Assembly: GCF_030818415.1 (NCBI RefSeq)
Contig: NZ_JAUTAE010000001.1
Span: 188,501-252,500 of the forward strand
Length of the DNA: 64,000 nucleotides
Reading direction: 5' to 3'
Source: Sphingomonas sp. SORGH_AS_0950
Lineage (GTDB): Bacteria > Pseudomonadota > Alphaproteobacteria > Sphingomonadales > Sphingomonadaceae
Both the position numbers and the translations under genes were made by a program. The notes beneath the pieces were generated by a model. That model worked only from the letters and a program-made list of their open reading frames with translations. It did not search any database and was not told where the DNA came from. Of this stretch, positions 8,905-15,966 are shown piece by piece (within the stretch, counting starts at the first letter, position 1; the number at the start of each line of letters is the position of its first letter).

Positions 8905-9588
8905 TCAGGACCGCCCCAGATAATGCGCCTGCGCCGCGTCGGTCGCATTCACCGCCAGCACCGCGCGCGCCTCGGAGGGGGGTAGGGGGCCCGAAGGCGT
9001 CGGCCGGTCCATGCCGCTTGCCGCGATCACCCGGCCGAGCAGTTCCTGCCCTTCCTGCCACCAACCCAGGCCGCTGGCGGCATTAATATGCCCCTGATGC
9101 CCGGCATCGACGAAATGGCTGCCCCAGTCGACCGCCAGGCTGTGCGCCCGCTCGATCGAGATCCAGGGATCGTCCTGGCTGGCGACCAGGATCGAAGGGA
9201 AGGGAAGCGGGGTGCGCGGGCTTGGTGCGAAGCCCTTCAGGCTGTCGGGCGCGTCCGGCCGATCGACATCGGCGGGCGCCACCAGCAGCGCGCCGGCGAC
9301 CGGCCAGCCATAGGGTTGCGGCGACAATTCCGCCCACCACGCCACCGCCAGACAGCCCAGCGAATGCGCCGCCAGGATCACTGGCGCCTGCGCCTGCCGG
9401 ATCGCCTCGTCCAGCCGCGTCACCCAGGCGTTGCGGTGCGGGGTCGACCACATGCCCAGCTCGACCCGGATCGTGTCGGGCCGCGCCTCTTCCCACAAAC
9501 TCTGCCAGTGCGATCGGCCCGACCCACCCAGGCCGGGGACGGTGAGGACGGTCGGCTTGCGCGCCTCATAGGATGCGAACGAACCCAT
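8905..9588 (-). CDS. RBBP9/YdeN-type alpha/beta serine hydrolase
   Basis: A 227-residue alpha/beta hydrolase. The N-terminal TVPGLGGSGRSHWQSLWE and the nucleophile elbow AAHSLGC match the RBBP9/YdeN family. A likely catalytic triad is Ser in HSLG, Asp in SQDDPW and His in GHQGHIN. The last 40 residues (after about 187) form a Pro/Ser-rich tail not usual for the family. The substrate is unknown. It is divergent from tlyA. Confidence 0.8.
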   Translation of the reverse strand: MGSFASYEARKPTVLTVPGLGGSGRSHWQSLWEEARPDTIRVELGMWSTPHRNAWVTRLDEAIRQAQAPVILAAHSLGCLAVAWWAELSPQPYGWPVAGALLVAPADVDRPDAPDSLKGFAPSPRTPLPFPSILVASQDDPWISIERAHSLAVDWGSHFVDAGHQGHINAASGLGWWQEGQELLGRVIAASGMDRPTPSGPLPPSEARAVLAVNATDAAQAHYLGRS

Positions 9589-9755
9589 ATGGCATCTCCT
9601 TGGCTCAGGGCCGGGTTGCCGGTGGAGCGATGGGCATCGATCCCACGACTCCCGATCCTTGGCATCAACATATTCCTATCAATCTAATAGGCAATAGGCT
9701 TTCCGTCGGACGGATCGCGGCTTGCGACGGACGGAGGCGCGGGATAGGGGCGCTT

Positions 9756-10490
9756 ATGGCCAAGCAGCGTGTCGACCAGATGCTCGTGGATCGCGGACTC
9801 GTGGAATCGCGTTCGCGCGCCCAAGCGATGATCATGGCCGGGCTGGTCTTTTCGGGCGAAACGAAGATCGCCAAGCCGGGCCAGCAACTGCCCGAGGATG
9901 CCGCGCTCGACGTGCGTGGCCGCGATCACCCCTGGGTCTCGCGCGGCGGCATCAAGCTGGCGCATGGCCTCGACCATTTCGGCTGGGACGTGGGCGGCGT
10001 GGTGGCGATCGACGTCGGCTCCTCGACCGGCGGCTTTACCGACGTCCTGCTGCAAAAGGGCGCGGCAAAGGTCTATGCGGTGGACAGCGGCACCAACCAG
10101 CTCGCCTGGTCGCTGCGCCAGGACCCGCGCGTCATCGTCCATGAACAGACCAGCGCGCGCATCCTGACCGAGGCGCATATTCCCGAGCCGGTCGACATGA
10201 TCGTGTGCGACGCCAGCTTCATCGGCCTGGCCAAGGTGCTGGAGCGCCCGCTGAGCTTTGCCGGACCCGAGGCGCGGCTGCTCGCCCTGATCAAGCCGCA
10301 GTTCGAGGCGGGGCGCGACGAGGTCGGCAAGGGCGGGGTTGTCCGCGATCCCGCGGTGCACCAGCGGGTGTGCGAGGCGGTCGCCGCCTGGCTGACCGGC
10401 ATCGGCTGGCAGGTGGTCGGCGTGACGCCCAGTCCGATCACCGGGCCGGAGGGGAATATCGAGTTTCTGGTCGCCGCATCCCGAAATTGA
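9756..10490 (+). CDS. tlyA: TlyA-family rRNA 2'-O-methyltransferase / hemolysin A
   Basis: A 244-residue cytoplasmic protein with an N-terminal S4 RNA-binding domain (KQRVDQMLVDRGLVESRSRAQAMIMAG) and a C-terminal FtsJ-like Rossmann methyltransferase. Its SAM-binding motif I is DVGSSTGGFTDVLLQKGA, and DASFIGLAKVL and KPQFEAGRDEVGKGGVV are also conserved. In characterised members the enzyme methylates 16S and 23S rRNA cytidines. The ATG at 9756 gives the usual MAKQRVDQML start; longer starts upstream are not conserved. Confidence 0.9.
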   Translation: MAKQRVDQMLVDRGLVESRSRAQAMIMAGLVFSGETKIAKPGQQLPEDAALDVRGRDHPWVSRGGIKLAHGLDHFGWDVGGVVAIDVGSSTGGFTDVLLQKGAAKVYAVDSGTNQLAWSLRQDPRVIVHEQTSARILTEAHIPEPVDMIVCDASFIGLAKVLERPLSFAGPEARLLALIKPQFEAGRDEVGKGGVVRDPAVHQRVCEAVAAWLTGIGWQVVGVTPSPITGPEGNIEFLVAASRN

Positions 10491-10562
10491 ACGGTGCTGT
10501 GACGCATTCGCGGCAGCTTTTCGTTTACTGTTGTGTGGCACTGCGGCAGACCGACCGCCATC

Positions 10563-11132
10563 ATGGGAAGAGAGGCACGCTTGGGCACGATCGCATCAAA
10601 GGAACAGTTGCGGATGTCGTTCCTGCGCTGGGCCATCGTGATCGTGCCGCTGATCCTGCTGCTGGGCTTCGCCTCGGGCCGCGCGGTGCCCTCGGGCAGC
10701 GAGAATCTCTGGTATCAGACGCTGACCAAGCCCGAACTCAACCCGCCCGGCTGGGTCTTTCCGGTCGTCTGGACGACGCTCTACATCATGATCGGGCTGG
10801 CGCTGGCGATGATCGTCCATGCGCGCGGCGCGCGGGGGCGGGGCGTGGCGATCGGCCTGTTCGTCGTCCAGTTCGCGCTGAACCTCGCCTGGACGCCGTT
10901 GTTCTTCGGCGCACATCTGGTCGATGTCGCATTGTTCGTGATCGTCGCGATCCTGGTCGTCTCGATCGCCACGACCTTCGCCTTTGCCCGTATCCGGCGC
11001 GGCGCGGCGTGGCTGATGCTGCCCTATCTGGTATGGCTTTCGTTCGCGGGCGTGCTCAACTGGCGGATCGGTCAGCTCAATCCGAATGCGGAAAGCCTTG
11101 TGCCGCGCGCCCAGACGTCCCAAATGCTGTGA
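10563..11132 (+). CDS. tspO: TspO/MBR-family tryptophan-rich sensory protein
   Basis: Five-helix membrane protein of the TspO/peripheral benzodiazepine receptor family, which binds porphyrins and similar ligands. Family marks are WYQTLTKPELNPPGWVFPVVWTTLY, the ALNLAWTPLFF helix and the C-terminal PYLVWLSFAGVLNW. The start is uncertain: 10563 gives 189 residues with a short cytoplasmic leader (TIASKEQLRMSFLRW), whereas the ATG at 10614 has a better spaced AAAGGAA upstream and gives 172. Confidence 0.87.
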   Translation: MGREARLGTIASKEQLRMSFLRWAIVIVPLILLLGFASGRAVPSGSENLWYQTLTKPELNPPGWVFPVVWTTLYIMIGLALAMIVHARGARGRGVAIGLFVVQFALNLAWTPLFFGAHLVDVALFVIVAILVVSIATTFAFARIRRGAAWLMLPYLVWLSFAGVLNWRIGQLNPNAESLVPRAQTSQML

Positions 11133-11154
11133 AACGATTTTTGGGAATTTGATC

Positions 11155-11427
11155 ATGCAGGCCGACAACAAGCTGTTCGACGATTTCGCCAAGGTGATGA
11201 ACGGCCTGGCCGGCACCGTGGCGGGCATGGGGCGTGAGGCGGAAGCCAGCGCCCGTTCGCGCGCGCGCGAATGGATCGGCGGGCTCGACTTCGTCAGCCG
11301 CGAGGAGTTCGAGGTCGCCAAGGCGATGGCCGTCGCCGCGCGGGACGAGGCCGATGCGCTGAAGGCACGGCTCGACGCGCTGGAAGCCCGGCTGGCGAGC
11401 GCGCCCGTGACCGGGGCGGAATCCTGA
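11155..11427 (+). CDS. ubiK: UbiK/BMFP-family accessory factor
   Basis: A 90-residue, highly helical protein. Its N-terminal amphipathic segment (NKLFDDFAKVMNGLAGTVAGM) is followed by an FVSREEFEVAKAMAVAARDE motif and a C-terminal leucine-zipper-like coiled coil (LKARLDALEARLA). This is the architecture of UbiK (YqiC, BMFP family), which binds UbiJ and helps ubiquinone assembly. The residue pattern rather than strict identity supports the call. It lies 22 bases after tspO. Confidence 0.72.
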   Translation: MQADNKLFDDFAKVMNGLAGTVAGMGREAEASARSRAREWIGGLDFVSREEFEVAKAMAVAARDEADALKARLDALEARLASAPVTGAES

Positions 11428-11565
11428 TCCCGACGGATAACATCGGTTCGCTGCCTGTCCCCAGCGGGCGGGCAGCTATCCACAGTTTTCGTGGGGTCGC
11501 TGCTTGCGGCGGGGCCGGACAGGGTGCACCCTGTCACGGTCTGGTTTTGTTCGCAGGAAGCCACG

Positions 11566-12069
11566 ATGCTTGAATCGCACGATCACGAAACCGAGGAATC
11601 GGCGCCCATCGACATGCTGGAGGCGTATTTCGCCGCGCATGGGTGGGAGCATGAGCGCCATGACGAAGAGATCGTCGCGACGGTCAAGGGCAGCTGGGCC
11701 AGCTATGAGCTGCGCGCACTGTGGCGCGATGACGACAGCGTGCTGCAATTCCTGGCTTTTCCCGACATCAAGGTGACCGAGGATCGCCGCGCCAGCATCT
11801 ATGAGGCGCTGGCGCTGGTCAACGAACAGCTGTGGATCGGCCATTTCGAGCTTTGGTCGAACAGCGGCATCCTGCTCTACCGCCACGCGGCGATGGTCGA
11901 TGGCGGGGACGAGGGCACCATCTCGCTATCCGCCACCGAATTGCTGGTCGAATCGGCCATCGAGGAATGCGAGCGTTTCTATCCCGTGTTCCAGTTCGTC
12001 CTTTGGGGCGGCAAGACCCCGCGCGAGGCATTGGCCGCCGCGCTGATCGAGACGCAGGGCGAAGCCTGA
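11566..12069 (+). CDS. YbjN domain-containing protein
   Basis: A 167-residue soluble acidic protein. The YbjN-like fold is suggested by the N-terminal MLEAYFAAHGWEHERHDEEIVAT, the strand YELRALWRDDDSVLQFLAFPDIKV and the LVNEQLWIGHFELWS segment, as in type III secretion chaperone-like YbjN proteins of alphaproteobacteria. The function is poorly defined. It lies 12 bases before proC on the same strand, a pairing common in the group. Confidence 0.75.
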   Translation: MLESHDHETEESAPIDMLEAYFAAHGWEHERHDEEIVATVKGSWASYELRALWRDDDSVLQFLAFPDIKVTEDRRASIYEALALVNEQLWIGHFELWSNSGILLYRHAAMVDGGDEGTISLSATELLVESAIEECERFYPVFQFVLWGGKTPREALAAALIETQGEA

Positions 12070-12080
12070 GGAGCTGGGAC

Positions 12081-12884
12081 ATGAGCGGTTTTCCCGACGG
12101 GCCGATCTGGCTGATCGGTTGCGGCAACATGGCGGGCGCGATGCTTCGCCGCTGGCTCTCCGAGGGGCTGGATCCCGCTCAGGTCACGGTGATTACCCGA
12201 AGCGGAACGCGCGCGCCCGAAGGCGTCCGTTCGCTGACCGCGCTACCGACTGACGAGCGACCGGCGACCCTGATGCTGGGGTTCAAGCCGCAGCAGCTTG
12301 ACGATATCGCGCCGACCCTGTCGCATCTGCGCCCCCGGCTGCTCCTCTCGATCCTGGCCGGGGTCGAGGAACGGGCGCTGGCCGAGCGCATTCCGGCGGA
12401 CGCGGTCGTCCGGATGATGCCCAATCTGCCGGTGGCGATCGGGCAGGGGGTCACGGCGTTCTTCACCCGCTCGAACGATCCGGCCGTCCGCGCGGCGGCA
12501 GAGGCGCTCGCCCGGCCGCTCGGCCTGGCGCCATGGATCGAGGATGAGGGGCAGTTCGACGCGGTCACCGCGCTGGCCGGATGTGGCCCGGCCTTCGTGT
12601 TCCGCTTCATCGATTCCATCGCGCAGGCGGGCGTGGCGCTCGGGCTCGATCCCGATCTCGCCCGGCAACTGGCGCTGGCGACGGTCGATGGGGCAGGGGC
12701 CATGGCGATCGGTGCCGATGCGTCACCCGCCGTCCTCGCCGATCGGGTCGCCAGTCCCGGCGGCTCGACCCGCGAAGGGCTAAATGTCTTGGATGCCGGG
12801 GATGCGCTCCAGCGGCTGATGGCCGACACGCTCGCGGCATCGGAACGGCGCAATCGGGAAATGGCGGCGGCGGCGCGGCGCTGA
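12081..12884 (+). CDS. proC: Pyrroline-5-carboxylate reductase
   Basis: Catalyses the NAD(P)H-dependent reduction of 1-pyrroline-5-carboxylate to proline. The 267-residue protein has an N-terminal Rossmann motif (IGCGNMAGAMLRRW) and the conserved RMMPNLPVAIGQGV. Its C-terminal dimerisation domain carries the family signature TALAGCGPAFVFRFIDSIAQAG and ends with VASPGGSTREGLNVL. The GAGG before the ATG at 12081 is a good ribosome binding site. The transposon nest starts only about 20 bases after the stop. Confidence 0.94.
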   Translation: MSGFPDGPIWLIGCGNMAGAMLRRWLSEGLDPAQVTVITRSGTRAPEGVRSLTALPTDERPATLMLGFKPQQLDDIAPTLSHLRPRLLLSILAGVEERALAERIPADAVVRMMPNLPVAIGQGVTAFFTRSNDPAVRAAAEALARPLGLAPWIEDEGQFDAVTALAGCGPAFVFRFIDSIAQAGVALGLDPDLARQLALATVDGAGAMAIGADASPAVLADRVASPGGSTREGLNVLDAGDALQRLMADTLAASERRNREMAAAARR

Positions 12885-12905
12885 TCTGGGGTTCTCGCGA
12901 AGGCG

Positions 12906-13130
12906 CTAGGTGTTTGATCCCGCAGTGTCGTGGTACGTTTGACCATCATGCACGGTGGTCGGGCTAATCCCGTGTCGTCGCGCCAGCGCCCTTACGCTCT
13001 CTTCACTCCGCTGTATCGCTCGACGGACTGCCTCCGTCGTGCGGGCGCTCCCGTGTAGAACCTGCGCCATTGCTCCTCCCGCCATGCATGATGGTCAACG
13101 TACCACCACACTGCGGGATCAAACACCTAG
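12906..13130. mobile_element. MITE-like deletion derivative of an IS481-family element
   Basis: Two near-identical inverted repeats of about 46 bases (12906-12952 and 13085-13130, beginning CTAGGTGTTTGATCCCGCAG) enclose only about 130 bases. On the minus strand from 13070 the inside encodes MAQVLHGSARTTEAVRRAIQ, the N-terminus of IS481-type transposases with their HTH, and breaks off at the left repeat. So both ends are kept and nearly all of the transposase is lost, as in a MITE that would need transposase from elsewhere. Confidence 0.75.
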
Positions 13131-13782
13131 GTCCTGTCTGCATTTGAGGATTCCCATTGTCGGTGAGTTCTGATTCAAGGCTGGCGAAAGAGCCAGATCA
13201 TGAGCAGACGCACGCTGACGGACGAGCAATGGGAGCGGATTGCGGAACATCCTCCTGGGCGGGATGCACTGCGTGGGCGCAGCGGGGTCGATAATCGGCT
13301 GTTCGTGGATGCGATTTTGTGGATGGCGGGCAATGCAGCACGCTGGCGTGATCTGTCGGAGGCGTTCGGCAAATGGAGCGGGGTCCATGCACGGTTTTCG
13401 CCGTTGGTCGCACGCTGGCGTTTGGGAAAAGCTGTTCCATGCGATGGCCGACACGCCGGACTTCGAATACGTCTCTGATCGACAGCACGATCTCGAAGGT
13501 CCATGCCGATGCAGGCGGCGCAAAAGGGGGGGGCTGAAGCTGCCGCGATTGGCCGTTCGCGTGGCGGACTGACGACCAAGCTACACGCGGCTGCCGACGC
13601 CATCGGACTGCCGATCCGTATTCACCCGACGCCGGGGCAACGTGGCGACGCTCCCCAGGCGCTGGATCTGCTGAAAGGCCTGCGTGGCGTCGGTCATGTC
13701 ATCGCCGATGCTGCCTACGATGCCGATCCGCTGCGCATCTTCATTGCCGATGATCTCGGCGCAACGGCGCAGATCAAGGCTA

Positions 13783-14832
13783 GAGCGGATTCTGATCAGT
13801 CTGGATCATAACCACAGGAGGTGAAGTAGTTGGCGCATTCCTGTGGTTGGAACAGATCGACCAACCTGCCGATGAGGGACCACAAGCCCGACACGGTGCG
13901 TTCGCCGGCCCTGCGCAGCATAGCCTTGAGGCGGGCGAAGGCCTTCTCGATCGGGTTGAAGTCGGGACTGTAGGGCGGGAGAAACATGAGGCGGGCGCCT
14001 GCGGCTTCGATGGCTTCACGGACGCCGGCACGCTTGTGGCTGGACAGGTTGTCCATGATGACCACGTCGCCGCGTCCGAGGTCGGGCACGAGAACCTGTC
14101 GGACGTAGGCCTCGAACCAGTCGCCGTTGATCGGGCCGTCGAGCACCATCGGCGCGATCATGCCGGTCATGCGCAGGCCAGCGACCAGCGTGGTCGTCTT
14201 GCGATGACCATGTGGGTAACCCATCCGCAGCCGCTCGCCCCGCCGGCAGCGGCCGTGGCTGCGGGTCATATTGGTCGCCGTCCAGGTCTCGTCGATGAAG
14301 ACGAGCCGCGCAGGGTCGAGGTCGAGCTGGCCATCAAACCAGTCCTCACGCGCACTCAGGACGTCGGCGCGATCCTGCTCGATCGCATGCCCGGTCTTTT
14401 TTTGCGCGTGATCCCGTGACGGGCAAAGAAGCGGTGCAGCGTCGAGATCGCCACCGTCACGCCCGCCTGACCCAGCTCGCGACGCAGCTCGTCCAGCGTG
14501 ATGTCGCGACGCGCTTCGTGCAGCGCCAGGATCGTGGGCGCATGCGCTTCGATCCGCCGCGACCGCGTGTCCCCGCCCTGCGGCTTGGCGGCATAGGTGC
14601 CCGTGCTGCGGCGCTGGTCGTGCCACCGGATCACCGTCGCGGCCGCCACACCGAACCGCACCGCCGCAGCCCGGCAACTCATCCCCTCGTCAACCGCGGC
14701 CAGCGCTCGCGATCGTAGATCCATCGACAACGGCTTGCCCATCAATGCCGGCCTCCATCCAGCCAGCACCGTGAATCAGATCAGCTCGGCCATGGGAATC
14801 CCCCTTCGACTCAGGTCGGCCGGAAAACGCTC
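13783..14832 (-). mobile_element. IS630-family insertion sequence
   Basis: A 1050-bp element inserted into the IS427-type transposase gene. It is flanked by TA on both sides (13781-13782 and 14833-14834), the target duplication of IS630/Tc1 elements. Ends start GAGCGG on the left and, on the other strand, GAGCGT on the right. Joining the flanks restores the interrupted transposase frame exactly (QIKANPSRTRK), which confirms the boundaries. Confidence 0.88.
13796..14742 (-). CDS. IS630-family transposase, made by -1 frameshift
   Basis: Two overlapping frames. The first (from 14742, MGKPLSMDLRSRALAAVDEG) holds the helix-turn-helix (CRAAAVRFGVAAATVIRWHDQRR) and runs to HRFFARHGITRKK. The second holds the DDE nuclease: DETW (LVFIDETWTATNM), DNLSSHK and PPYSPDFNPIEKAFARLK. 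They join at an A7G slippery run near 14397-14403, the usual programmed -1 shift in this family. No other lesion is seen, so the protein may be active. Confidence 0.85.
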
Positions 14833-15009
14833 TAATCCCAGCCGGACCCGAAAGCCGGCAATCGACTGGCGGCTCTATAAAGAGCGCCACCAGATCGAGT
14901 GCTTCTTCAACAAACTTAAACGCTTCCGTCGCATCGCCATGCGCTGCGAGAAGACGATCTCCGCCTTCATGGGATTCGTCCATCTCGCATGCGCCATGAT
15001 CTGAATACG

Positions 15010-15927
15010 CTAAATGCAGACAGAACTTAGGGAGCCTTTATGCATTAATTTTTTGGCAGGTACCTTGATGTGCAGCTCGGCGCGCGGAAAATCAATTGAA
15101 TAACCAGGAAATAGATTAAGGAGGTCGTCGCCCAGAATAATTGATGGTTTGGGATTATCGTCATTCGAAATCATGACTGGCACGCTCGACAGCCTGATCT
15201 TGCCGATCGACAATGTGCCGATCCGGGCGATCCGGATTTTTTGCCCACCCGCGGAGACACCCCGGATTTCGCCGCCGTCGCTCAGGCGTGGATCATTATC
15301 GGCCCAGCCGAGCAGGCGGAAGGCGGCGGCGTTGGCGATCGTCACAGCCGCGCCGGTGTCGATCAGGGCGGGGATGCGGACGCCGTCCAGCGTCAATGGG
15401 ATCTGGACGAAACCTTCGCCGGTCCTGCTGCCCACGATCGTCGCGAAGCCGGGACCTGCGGGGGCAGAGGGTTCGGCGGCGATGCGGTTCGTGCTGCGGT
15501 CGATCAGCAGCTTGCGGCTGGTAAAGAACTCCATGCCGATGATGCCGCGCGCATCCGTCACGTTGCCATTGGCCAGTTCGACCATCGCGACATAACGCGC
15601 ATCGACCAGTGCATTGGTCATGCGGTCGACCGGATAAAGCCGCGCCTGTTCGCTGCCCGTCGCCCCGTTCACGCCGATGCCGCCGTTCAACGGCTTGAGC
15701 GCCAGTTCCGTGGCCAGGGCGCGGCTCATCAGGCTGGTCTGTGCCGCCGTGTCGACCACCATGGGGAAGGGGCCTTTGCCGTTGATCTGTACGGTCATGA
15801 CCGGTCGACCACGCGTATCGTGCAGCAGCGGTGCCTGTGCCGGGGCCATTGCGGGGGCGGGCGGCTGTGGCGATGCACGCATGGTGGGATTGGCTTGGGC
15901 CAGGGCGATGGCGGCGAGGAGAAACAT
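15010..15927 (-). CDS. Retropepsin-like aspartic protease, exported
   Basis: A 305-residue protein with an N-terminal signal peptide (MFLLAAIALAQANP) and two retropepsin-like half domains. Each has its catalytic motif: VDTAAQTSLMSRALA (about residues 58-72) and LIDTGAAVTIANAAAF (about 188-203). ILGDDLLNLFPGYSIDF near the end is the conserved flap/helix. Periplasmic or lipid-anchored membership of the single-chain bacterial retropepsin group is inferred. It sits 40 bases after the M16 peptidase gene on the same strand. Its last residues (about SSVCI) and its stop codon come from the terminal repeat of the neighbouring IS427-type element, so the native C-terminus has been altered. Confidence 0.8.
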   Translation of the reverse strand: MFLLAAIALAQANPTMRASPQPPAPAMAPAQAPLLHDTRGRPVMTVQINGKGPFPMVVDTAAQTSLMSRALATELALKPLNGGIGVNGATGSEQARLYPVDRMTNALVDARYVAMVELANGNVTDARGIIGMEFFTSRKLLIDRSTNRIAAEPSAPAGPGFATIVGSRTGEGFVQIPLTLDGVRIPALIDTGAAVTIANAAAFRLLGWADNDPRLSDGGEIRGVSAGGQKIRIARIGTLSIGKIRLSSVPVMISNDDNPKPSIILGDDLLNLFPGYSIDFPRAELHIKVPAKKLMHKGSLSSVCI

Positions 15928-15966
15928 GGGCGGTTCCTGAGGATCGATAAGAAGGGAAAGGGTTGA

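Larger units (their letters stand above)
13200..15004 (+). pseudogene. IS427-type transposase, frameshifted and interrupted
   Basis: The reading starts at MSRRTLTDEQWERI and continues through DNRLFVDAILWMA and FGKW. It then changes frame near 13390 (to RRWSHAGVWEKLFHAMADTPDFEYV), again near 13473, and again at the G-run near 13530 (to GRSRGGLTTKLHAAADAIGLP). After KGLRGVGHVIADAAYDADPLR it is cut at 13781 by IS630. It resumes at 14835 with NPSRTRKPAIDWRLYKERHQIECFFNKLKRFRR, the C-terminal DDE region. Only one of the frame changes can be a programmed frameshift, so the gene is dead. Confidence 0.82.
13131..15026 (+). mobile_element. IS5-family (IS427-type) insertion sequence, split by IS630
   Basis: Terminal inverted repeats start GTCCTGTCTGCATTT at 13131 and, on the other strand, GTTCTGTCTGCATTTAG at 15026. 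Both ends are flanked by TAG, compatible with a short target duplication. Removing the inserted IS630 (13783-14832) leaves an element of about 845 bp. It lies directly against the MITE at its left and against the end of the retropepsin gene at its right. Confidence 0.8.
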
